Below are positions 22,865-29,669 of a DNA stretch of 32,046 nucleotides, piece by piece. The position numbers were made by a program, and so were the translations under genes. The DNA is taken from positions 1 through 32,046 of the forward strand of contig JBBAEA010000020.1 of NCBI GenBank assembly GCA_041656175.1, in the 5' to 3' direction. The DNA is from JBBAEA01 sp041656175. Its GTDB lineage: Bacteria > Myxococcota_A > Bradymonadia > UBA4248. The first letter of the stretch is position 1. Every line of letters starts with the position of its first letter. A model generated the notes under the pieces. The model saw only the letters and a program-made list of their open reading frames with translations. It was not told where the DNA came from and searched no databases.

Positions 22865-22923
22865 GGGGGTAGACGCAAACCCGCGCACAGCGCGGGGTTG
22901 CGGCGTAGGGGGAAACTTCCCCC
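22865..22923 (-). repeat. G/C-tract element, short copy E
   Basis: A 59-base minimal version. On the minus strand: GGGGG AAGTTT CCCCC hairpin (22923-22908), TACGC, arm CGCAA, stem CCCGCGC/GCGCGGG closed by three bases (22880-22886 with 22890-22896), return arm TTGCG, TCTA, CCCCC (22869-22865). All conserved ends are kept while the long central stem is missing. This marks the ends as the essential part. It lies 65 bases from copy D, in opposite orientation. Confidence 0.75.
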
Positions 22924-23062
22924 ACAAAAAAATAGCCTTGAAAAGTATCAAATTGACGACTTTGCGTTTGCTCCCCCCTCACGAGGGTGTGCGGCGAGAG
23001 TCATTGACGGCAATTGGGAACGTTTTGAGCTGGGGTATGCGCTTTTTTGCGCCCGAAAGCGC

Positions 23063-23081
23063 TTGACAATCGGTTGACAAT
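23063..23081 (+). promoter_or_regulatory. Direct repeat TTGACAAT, candidate promoter/operator
   Basis: TTGACAAT occurs twice with an 11-base period (23063-23070 and 23074-23081), about 120 bases before the HTH gene. Each contains a perfect -35 hexamer TTGACA. A -10 box is weak (TAGCGT at 17 bases from the second). The one-helical-turn spacing would also suit a pair of sites for the small HTH protein encoded next door. The repeat is seen; its role is inferred. Confidence 0.45.
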
Positions 23082-23200
23082 AAGTACTTGGAAATTTAGC
23101 GTGGAGGCCTGTTTAGTGGGGGGGATTGTGCTCAACGACTAGGCTTGCGCCGCTGGCGGTAGTGACGAAGAGGCGAAAACGTCTGACAGGAGCTGAAAAA

Positions 23201-23410
23201 ATGGCCGAGATGGAAGAGCGCTGGTTATCTGTAGACGAGATAGGCAAATACCTTGGTGTGAGCAGTGACACCGTTTACCGCTGGATTGACCGCTACGCTA
23301 TGCCAGCTCATCGCATGGGACGTCTGTGGAAGTTCAAGAAAGATGAGGTGGATGCGTGGGTGAAGGCTGGTGGGGCGGCGGCTCGCAACAAGAAGGGGGC
23401 TGACACATGA
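23201..23410 (+). CDS. Excisionase-type helix-turn-helix protein
   Basis: 69 residues from ATG 23201 with AGGAG seven bases upstream; an in-frame TTG at 23126 adds an unlikely basic segment. The sequence WLSVDEIGKYLGVSSDTVYR, followed by WIDRYAMPAHRMGRLWKFKKDEVDAWV, is the classical MerR/excisionase (HTH_17) fold: recognition helix SSDTVYRWI and a wing with MGRLWKF. Its stop overlaps the helicase start in ATGA, so the two are translationally coupled. It probably regulates the defence operon. An excisionase role is less likely since no integrase is present. Confidence 0.88.
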   Translation: MAEMEERWLSVDEIGKYLGVSSDTVYRWIDRYAMPAHRMGRLWKFKKDEVDAWVKAGGAAARNKKGADT

Positions 23411-26400
23411 AGATCATAGACAACATCAATACTTTGCTAGGCGATGATCTAAAGGCTTCCATCCACCCCAAGGCCAAACTGAAGATCGCGGCATCGTGCT
23501 TTTCGATCTATGCCTACGAAGCTTTGAAGTCCGAACTCGCAAAGATTGAGTCGTTGGAATTCATCTTTACAGTCCCTACCTTTGTTCCTAATGAAGTCAC
23601 CGACAAACTTAGAAAAGAACACCGAGAGTTCTTTATTTCTAAGGCCAATCGGGAACGCAGCCTCTATGGCTCCGAGTTTGAAATTCAGCTTCGCAATAAA
23701 CTTACACAGCGTGCCATCGCCCGCGAGTGTGCTGAATGGATGCGCCGCAAAGCCAGATTCCGCTCCAACAAAACACAATCCTCGATGCAACAGTTTGCCT
23801 GCATTCAGGGACCTTCGCTGGAAGCGGCATATGCGCCTTTGCAGGGGTTCACCGCCGTGGATCTGGGATATCAACAGGGTGATGCTTTCTCCAACATAGT
23901 TAATCGATTAGACGAGGCGAATTTCACGACGAGATACCTTCAACTCTTTGACCAGATCTGGAGTGACCCGACAAAACTTGAAGACGTGACCACCGCGATC
24001 TGTGAACACATCGCGTCGGTCTATCAGGAAAATTCACCAGAGCGCATCTATTACCTGATGCTCTACAACATTTTCAGGGATTTCCTTGATGATATCGATG
24101 AAGACGTCCTGCCCAACGATCGCACGGGTTATCAAGATACGCTGGTCTGGAAGAAGCTTTTCAACTTTCAGCGTGATGCCGCCATAGGCATTATCAATAA
24201 GCTGGAAACCTACAACGGCTGCATCCTGGCCGATAGTGTGGGACTTGGTAAAACATTCACGGCTCTGGCCGTTGTGAAATACTATGAATTGCGCAACCGT
24301 TCGGTGCTTGTTCTGTGTCCCAAGAAGCTCGCGGACAATTGGCTGAATTACAACAGCAACCTGACGACCAATATTTTTTCTAAGGATCGCTTCAATTACG
24401 ATGTGCTGTGCCATACCGATCTTTCTCGCACTTCGGGTGAATCGTTCGGTATGCCTTTAAACCGTGTGAATTGGGGCAATTACGATCTGGTCGTTATCGA
24501 TGAATCGCATAATTTCCGAAACAACGATGCCGTTAAAGATCGAGAAACTCGCTACCAGAAATTGATGAATAAGGTTATTCGCCAGGGCGTTAAAACCAAA
24601 GTCCTGATGCTGTCCGCCACCCCCGTCAATAACCGCTTCAATGATCTACGCAATCAACTTGCTTTGGCTTACGAAGGCGACTCAGAAAATCTCAGCAAGA
24701 AGCTACGCACAGGCAGTTCGGTGGAAGAAATATTCCGCCATGCCCAAATGGTTTTCAACCGATGGTCAAAGCTGCCTCCAGAGGATCGCACGGTACGTGC
24801 TATTCTGGACTCCCTTGATTTTGACTTCTTTGAGTTGCTTGACAGCGTCACCATTGCTCGTTCGCGTAAGCATATCCAGACCTTTTATGACACCAGCGAG
24901 GTAGGGCCGTTTCCCGAGCGTCTTAAACCTTTGTCATTCCATTCACCATTGACTGGGCGCACGGATGCCATGAGTTTTAACGAGATCTTTGAACAGCTCT
25001 CGCTGCTCAAGCTCGCCGTTTACGCCCCGATCAGCTATATCCTGCCCAGTCGGCTCAAAAGATATGAAGATCTGTACGACACGAAGGTAGGAGGAGGCAA
25101 GGGAAGGTTAAGGCAGGCAGACCGTGAGCGCAGCCTGCAGGCATTGATGACAACCAATCTTCTCAAGCGTCTAGAAAGTTCTGTCGAGGCTTTTCGACTG
25201 ACGCTAAAAAATCTGCATGACAACCATTTGCAAACTCTAAATAAAATCGAAGCGTTTCAAACACTTGGTAAAACCGCTAGCATCTCTGATTGGATCGAAA
25301 GCTTGGAAAATCTCGAAGCAGAAGAAGACGATATCCCGATTTCAGATGGTGCTGCAATCGGTGCGAAGATCAGAATCAAGCTAGCGGACATGGATCTACT
25401 ATCGTGGAAAGAAGATCTGAAGTTTGATTTAGAAGTCATTGCCGCTTTGCTGGAATCCATGACAAAAATCACACCCGCAGATGACGCCAAGTTACAACAC
25501 CTAAAAAAGCTGATTCTTAGTAAGATTGAAAACCCTATCAATAAGGGAAATAGAAAAGTCCTTGTTTTTACAGCTTTTGCCGATACAGCGAATTACCTCT
25601 ACGCCAACTTGGCCAATACCCTGCTGACAACAATGGGGCTACACACGGGCAAAGTAACCGGACAGGATACGCCGAGATCAACGCTCAAGAAAAACTACGA
25701 TTTTCAGTCACTGCTGACGCTTTTTTCTCCTCGTGCTAAAGAAAAGGCGCTGGTGCTACCAAATGAACCCGCTGAACTGGATCTACTGATTGGCACCGAC
25801 TGTATTTCCGAAGGGCAGAATCTTCAAGACTGCGACTACTTGGTCAATTATGACATTCATTGGAACCCTGTTCGCATCATTCAGCGATTCGGCCGGATCG
25901 ATCGCATCGGCTCCACCAACAAGACCATCCAGCTGGTGAACTATTGGCCTGACATTTCTCTGGATGAATACATCAATCTTAAGGAACGAGTTGAAAACCG
26001 GATGGTCATTGCCGACGTGACGGCCACCGGCGACGACAACGTCCTCACGGCAAAAAGCTGCGAAATTTCGTATCGGAAAGAGCAACTCCAGCGTCTTCAG
26101 GAAGAGGTGATCGAACTGGAAGACCTGAAAACGGGTGTGTCCATCACCGATCTTGGTTTGAATGACTTTCGTATGGATCTGCTGAACTATGTCAAAACCA
26201 ATGGCGACCTTGCTAACGTGCCCAACGGCATGCATGCAGTTGTCCCCGCTAGGCCTGAAGAGGGATTGCACCCTGGCGTCATCTTCGCACTGCGCAATCT
26301 CAACCACGGGGTCAACATCAATCAGCAGAACCGGCTGCATCCTTACTATTTGGTGTATATCTCAAGCGCCGGCAAGGTTATCGCCAACCACACCGAGGTT

Positions 26401-26679
26401 AAAACACTGCTCGACTTGGTGCGCTCAAGCTGCAAGGGACAAGCAGAGCCCATTCAGGCCGTATGTCGCCTGTTTAATCAACTGACCGACGAAGGCCGGA
26501 ACATGAAGGCTTGTTCCGACCTGCTAAGCACTGCCATCCGTTCGATGATCGACGTCAAGGAGGAAAAAGATCTGGATAGCCTGTTTTCGGGCGGCAAAAC
26601 CACGGCCCTGGTAAACACCATCGCTGGACTCGATGACTTTGAGCTTATTGCCTTTCTCGTGGTGCAGGAGGAAGGATGA
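23407..26679 (+). CDS. PLD-like/SNF2-type helicase of defence operon
   Basis: 1090 residues. The N-terminal ~200 residues resemble a phospholipase-D-like domain (KIAASCFSIYAYEALKSEL); the usual HxK catalytic signature seems absent around residues 125-150. An SF2 ATPase of SNF2 type follows: GLGKT Walker A at 279-283, DESH at 365-368, LMLSATPVNNR motif III, and in the second lobe LIGTDCISEGQNLQDCDYLVNYD and WNPVRIIQRFGRIDRIG (motifs V and VI). It should translocate along or remodel DNA using ATP. It overlaps both neighbours by ATGA, so it is expressed with the HTH and DUF4391 genes. Together with type III Mod and Res this suggests a restriction-type defence with an added translocase. Base use is more GC-rich and CTG-rich than in the core genes to the left. 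Confidence 0.9.
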   Translation: MKIIDNINTLLGDDLKASIHPKAKLKIAASCFSIYAYEALKSELAKIESLEFIFTVPTFVPNEVTDKLRKEHREFFISKANRERSLYGSEFEIQLRNKLTQRAIARECAEWMRRKARFRSNKTQSSMQQFACIQGPSLEAAYAPLQGFTAVDLGYQQGDAFSNIVNRLDEANFTTRYLQLFDQIWSDPTKLEDVTTAICEHIASVYQENSPERIYYLMLYNIFRDFLDDIDEDVLPNDRTGYQDTLVWKKLFNFQRDAAIGIINKLETYNGCILADSVGLGKTFTALAVVKYYELRNRSVLVLCPKKLADNWLNYNSNLTTNIFSKDRFNYDVLCHTDLSRTSGESFGMPLNRVNWGNYDLVVIDESHNFRNNDAVKDRETRYQKLMNKVIRQGVKTKVLMLSATPVNNRFNDLRNQLALAYEGDSENLSKKLRTGSSVEEIFRHAQMVFNRWSKLPPEDRTVRAILDSLDFDFFELLDSVTIARSRKHIQTFYDTSEVGPFPERLKPLSFHSPLTGRTDAMSFNEIFEQLSLLKLAVYAPISYILPSRLKRYEDLYDTKVGGGKGRLRQADRERSLQALMTTNLLKRLESSVEAFRLTLKNLHDNHLQTLNKIEAFQTLGKTASISDWIESLENLEAEEDDIPISDGAAIGAKIRIKLADMDLLSWKEDLKFDLEVIAALLESMTKITPADDAKLQHLKKLILSKIENPINKGNRKVLVFTAFADTANYLYANLANTLLTTMGLHTGKVTGQDTPRSTLKKNYDFQSLLTLFSPRAKEKALVLPNEPAELDLLIGTDCISEGQNLQDCDYLVNYDIHWNPVRIIQRFGRIDRIGSTNKTIQLVNYWPDISLDEYINLKERVENRMVIADVTATGDDNVLTAKSCEISYRKEQLQRLQEEVIELEDLKTGVSITDLGLNDFRMDLLNYVKTNGDLANVPNGMHAVVPARPEEGLHPGVIFALRNLNHGVNINQQNRLHPYYLVYISSAGKVIANHTEVKTLLDLVRSSCKGQAEPIQAVCRLFNQLTDEGRNMKACSDLLSTAIRSMIDVKEEKDLDSLFSGGKTTALVNTIAGLDDFELIAFLVVQEEG

Positions 26680-27368
26680 CAGCCGTGCTTTTTGATTATC
26701 CCAAGAACGCCGCCTTCGGACGCGTTCTACCTAAGAGTAAAATTTACCAGCACGGAAGCCTAAAACGCTCCGTCAAACAGTTGTTTGTTCAGCAGGTGGA
26801 ACAGGTTGTCTGGCAGTATAAGCTTGCTCGCGAGACGATTAACCTAAATGAATCAACGGCCGTGCCGGAAATTCAGGTGTTCAGCATTGCCCTCAAGGGG
26901 GGCGAGCTGAAAACAGAGGTGCTGCGCTGCATTGACGTAGCAATTCCCTTCCCGATCCTCTTTGAGCTGCGCTATGACGAGAAAATCATGTCCATAGCCG
27001 CTTACAAGAGGCCAAGCGAATCCGATTCAGGGAAGTGGGTCATCAGCGAATACTTTGAAAGCGGCTGGATTTCAAGTAATACGCCGCGCAAACCCCTGCC
27101 GATGGTTTTCGACCTCGAAGCTCTATACGCACACCTGCTGACGCCCCTGATGCCACATCCGGCCCGCTCGGGAGAAAACTTGCAGGCCCGGGTGGAAAGA
27201 ATGGAGCTAATCCGTTCCCGGAAGCGCGAGATGGAGAAATGCGAAGTCCGTCTTCGGAAAGAGAAACAATTCAACCGTAAGGTCGCGATCAATGCCGAGC
27301 TGCGTGACCTGAAACAAGAACTTGAACGATTAACCACGGAAAACACGGAAGGCCACGGAAATGGGTAA
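26676..27368 (+). CDS. DUF4391-family protein, C-terminus made of repeat DNA
   Basis: 230 residues. The N-terminal ~150 residues fit DUF4391: VLPKSKIYQHG, VEQVVWQYKLARETINL, EIQVFSIAL and IDVAIPFPILFEL. The C-terminal part is a basic/acidic helix, probably a coiled coil (RKREMEKCEVRLRKEKQFNRK). Function is unknown. I recall genes of this family next to SNF2-like helicases and type III Mod/Res genes, so an accessory role in the same system is likely. The start overlaps the helicase stop. The last residues, LTTENTEGHGNG, are encoded by the CACGGAA repeat at 27331-27360. The natural C-terminus has therefore been replaced when the neighbouring insertion occurred. The stop overlaps the next gene by eight bases. 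Confidence 0.82.
   Translation: MTAVLFDYPKNAAFGRVLPKSKIYQHGSLKRSVKQLFVQQVEQVVWQYKLARETINLNESTAVPEIQVFSIALKGGELKTEVLRCIDVAIPFPILFELRYDEKIMSIAAYKRPSESDSGKWVISEYFESGWISSNTPRKPLPMVFDLEALYAHLLTPLMPHPARSGENLQARVERMELIRSRKREMEKCEVRLRKEKQFNRKVAINAELRDLKQELERLTTENTEGHGNG
27331..27360 (+). repeat. CACGGAA repeat, left flank of GxxExxY gene
   Basis: TAACCACGGAAAACACGGAA followed by GGCCACGGAA ends directly at the GxxExxY start codon. Its reverse complement pattern recurs at 27740-27770 after that gene, so the two frame the gene as an imperfect inverted pair. It is the same theme as the repeats at 16240-16640. Confidence 0.8.
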
Positions 27369-27738
27369 TTTGTTATTTGAAGAAGAGACCTTTGCCATTC
27401 GTGGGGCCGTTTTCGAGGTGTATCGAGAGCTGGGTTGTGGATTCCTTGAGGCTGTGTATCAGGAGTGTCTTGAGAAGGAACTCAGTGCCAAAGGTATTCC
27501 CTTCCGCTCCCAGCCAGAATTGACGCTCAACTACAAAGGGCAACGGTTACAGCAAACCTACAAGCCGGACCTGATTTGCTATGACCAGATCATTCTGGAA
27601 CTCAAAGCAGTCAAGGATATATCTCCAGAACACAAAGCTCAGGTAATCAACTACCTGAAGGCAACAAACTTGAAATTAGGATTATTGATCAACTTCGGCA
27701 GTTACCCGAAAGCACAGATAGAGCGCTTTGCGCTTTAA
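27361..27738 (+). CDS. GxxExxY-family PD-(D/E)XK-like protein
   Basis: 125 residues. The family motif is Gly27-Phe-Leu-Glu30-Ala-Val-Tyr33. The nuclease-fold signature follows: Asp70 in YKPDLIC, then Glu80-Leu-Lys82 in ILELKAV, the D...ExK arrangement of PD-(D/E)XK enzymes. The end, LKLGLLINFGS, is standard for the family. The family is very common in environmental genomes and its activity is not established. It lies inside the defence operon yet is bounded by inverted CACGGAA repeats, which suggests that it arrived as a separate cassette and is not an original part. The start ATG abuts the left repeat. Confidence 0.9.
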   Translation: MGNLLFEEETFAIRGAVFEVYRELGCGFLEAVYQECLEKELSAKGIPFRSQPELTLNYKGQRLQQTYKPDLICYDQIILELKAVKDISPEHKAQVINYLKATNLKLGLLINFGSYPKAQIERFAL

Positions 27739-27739
27739 C

Positions 27740-27770
27740 TTCAGTGTTTTCCGTGCCTTTCGTGGTTTAG
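27740..27770 (-). repeat. CACGGAA repeat, right flank of GxxExxY gene
   Basis: TTCAGTGTTTTCCGTGCCTT then TCGTGGTTTAG; on the minus strand it reads AACCACGAAAGGCACGGAAAA. It begins two bases after the GxxExxY stop and ends just before the ribosome binding site of the methyltransferase gene. It is inverted relative to the left copy. Confidence 0.8.
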
Positions 27771-27784
27771 AAAAGAGGTTTTAT

Positions 27785-29656
27785 ATGGAAAAGATGAAAA
27801 TGCACTCCCCGAACCTGACCCAGGAAAACATCGCCCGTATCCGTGAGCTGTTTCCCGGCTGCGTGACCGAGGCACAGGGCGAAGACGGTAAGCTGAGGCT
27901 GGCGGTCGATTTCGACCAGCTGCGTCAGGAGTTATCCGAGTCCATCGTGGAAGGCCCACAGGAGCGTTACCACCTCAATTGGCCAGGCAAGCGGGAAGCC
28001 CTGCTCACCGCAAACGCGCCCATCGCCAAGACCCTGCGCCCCTGCCGGGAAGAGAGTGTGGATTTCGATACCACGAAGAATCTGTTTATTGAGGGCGATA
28101 ATCTGGAAGCCTTGAAGCTGCTTCAGGAGACCTACCTCGGCAAGGTCAAGATGATTTACATCGACCCGCCGTACAATACGGGCAAAGATTTTATCTATGA
28201 AGACGATTTTTCCGAGAACTCAGATGAGTTTCTTAAAAGATCAAATCAGAAGGATGAAGAAGGCAATAGACTGGTGACAAACACGGATTCCAATGGGCGG
28301 TTTCATTCGGACTGGTTAAGTATGATGTATCCGCGACTGAAGCTGGCGAGGAATTTGCTGAGGGATGATGGGGTTATATTTATAAGTATTGATGATGGTG
28401 AACAAGCGAATTTAAAAAGGGCATGTGATGAGATATTTGGTGAAAGGAATTTTGTGGCAAATATTGTTTGGCAAAAAAAATATGCAACAACCAATGATGT
28501 AAAAGGATTATCAAATCTTCATGATCACATAATCGTTTATCAGAAAACGAATTTATTTAATAGACTGTTGCTTCCAAGAACTGCGGAACAAAATAAACCC
28601 TACAAAAATAATGACGGTGACGGCCGTGGTCTTTGGCGTTCTGATAATTTAATCGTAAAATCATTTTCACAGTCTAGTGTATTTCCTATAATTAATCCAA
28701 ATACAGGAGAAAAATTCTTACCACCACAAGGTAGTTGTTGGAGAGCAAGCAAGGAAACAATGCAGAGTTGGTTGAAAGAAAATCGTATATATTTTGGTAA
28801 AGATGGAAAAGGAGCACCTCAGTTAAAGAGATATTTACAAGAAGTACAAGATGGGAGAGTCCCAAGCACTTGGTGGACATTTCAAGAAGTCGGACATAAC
28901 GATGAAGCAAATAAAGAACTTAAAACTCTCTTTGCTTCGAAAGCTCCATTTGATACACCTAAACCTGTAAGACTGATAAAACAGATGCAAATCATCTCCA
29001 CCTGCAAAGATGATCTTATTCTCGACTTCTTCGCTGGATCCTCGACCACTGCCCACGCGGTTATGCAGCTCAACGCTGAGGACGGCGGTAACCGCAAGTT
29101 TATCATGGTGCAGATCCCTGAACCGTGCAAAGAAAAGTCTGAAGCCTTCAAGGCAGGCTATAAAACTATCGACGAGATCAGCAAGGAGCGCATTCGCCGG
29201 GCGGGCAAGAAGATTATAGAAGGCAAATGCCACGAAGGCTGGAACAAGGATATCGGCTTTCGCGTCCTCAAAGTCGATTCATCCAATATGGCCGACGTCT
29301 ACTATACGCCAGACGCCATCGAGCAAGGCAAGCTCAAGTTTTTTACCGATAACATCAAGTCGGACCGCAAGCCCGAAGACCTGCTCTTCCAAGTATTGCT
29401 GGACTGGGGCGTGGATCTTTCACTACCCATCCGCAAAGAGACTATCCAGGGTAAGACGATCTTTTTCGTGGACGAAAATGCCCTTGTCGCCTGTTTCGAT
29501 ACGGGCGTAAACGAGGATTTGGTCAAGGAACTAGCTCGCATTAAACCGCTGCGCGTTGTCTTTCGCGACACTGGTTTTGACACTGATGCCGTCAAGATCA
29601 ACGTGGAACAGATCTTCAAGCAGATGTCTCCGGGCACTGATGTGAAGTCCATTTAA
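27785..29656 (+). CDS. mod: Type III restriction-modification DNA methyltransferase
   Basis: 623 residues from ATG 27785 (MEKMKMHSPNLTQENI), with AAGAGG upstream; a longer reading from 27728 crosses the repeat and is rejected. The beta-class order is clear: DPPY (Asp127 in IDPPYNTG, motif IV) before FAGSS (residues 416-420, motif I, in DLILDFFAGSSTTAHA). DDGVIFISIDDGEQANLK is the usual adjoining segment. It should transfer a methyl group, probably to adenine N6, and confer specificity on the Res partner. The central target-recognition part, about bases 28380-28960, is strikingly AT-rich with AAA/TTA-type codons, whereas both flanks are GC-richer. This points to a swapped recognition domain. 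res follows 13 bases downstream. Confidence 0.95.
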   Translation: MEKMKMHSPNLTQENIARIRELFPGCVTEAQGEDGKLRLAVDFDQLRQELSESIVEGPQERYHLNWPGKREALLTANAPIAKTLRPCREESVDFDTTKNLFIEGDNLEALKLLQETYLGKVKMIYIDPPYNTGKDFIYEDDFSENSDEFLKRSNQKDEEGNRLVTNTDSNGRFHSDWLSMMYPRLKLARNLLRDDGVIFISIDDGEQANLKRACDEIFGERNFVANIVWQKKYATTNDVKGLSNLHDHIIVYQKTNLFNRLLLPRTAEQNKPYKNNDGDGRGLWRSDNLIVKSFSQSSVFPIINPNTGEKFLPPQGSCWRASKETMQSWLKENRIYFGKDGKGAPQLKRYLQEVQDGRVPSTWWTFQEVGHNDEANKELKTLFASKAPFDTPKPVRLIKQMQIISTCKDDLILDFFAGSSTTAHAVMQLNAEDGGNRKFIMVQIPEPCKEKSEAFKAGYKTIDEISKERIRRAGKKIIEGKCHEGWNKDIGFRVLKVDSSNMADVYYTPDAIEQGKLKFFTDNIKSDRKPEDLLFQVLLDWGVDLSLPIRKETIQGKTIFFVDENALVACFDTGVNEDLVKELARIKPLRVVFRDTGFDTDAVKINVEQIFKQMSPGTDVKSI

Positions 29657-29669
29657 GGGGGGGCATGGC

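Larger units (their letters stand above)
22539..23200. other. Intergenic junction between core genes and defence operon
   Basis: 662 bases without a supported gene. It holds element D (22654-22799), a perfect cgcgggg/ccccgcg hairpin with loop TGT (22846-22862), element E (22865-22923) in the opposite orientation to D, and a direct repeat TTGACAAT at 23063-23081. Open frames across this part are low-complexity readings of the G/C tracts. The base composition changes from here into the defence genes, which fits the edge of an acquired island, but no integrase or attachment site was found. Confidence 0.55.

Noticed and set aside
5709..22923. Elements A-E as integron attC sites or as plain rho-independent terminators
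   Set aside because: No attC core sites or integrase are seen, and no consistent T-run follows the stems; three copies (A, C, D/E region) lie between divergent genes, where terminators are not expected.
22791..23077. Open frames across the D/E element region
   Set aside because: They translate G/C tracts and hairpins, lack ribosome binding sites and show low-complexity composition.
23201..23410. HTH protein as phage excisionase marking a prophage
   Set aside because: No integrase, phage structural gene or att duplication is present; overlap with the helicase gene points to a regulator of the defence operon.
27728..27784. Longer Mod start at 27728
   Set aside because: The extra residues are encoded by the CACGGAA repeat and the end of the GxxExxY gene; ATG 27785 has a proper ribosome binding site.
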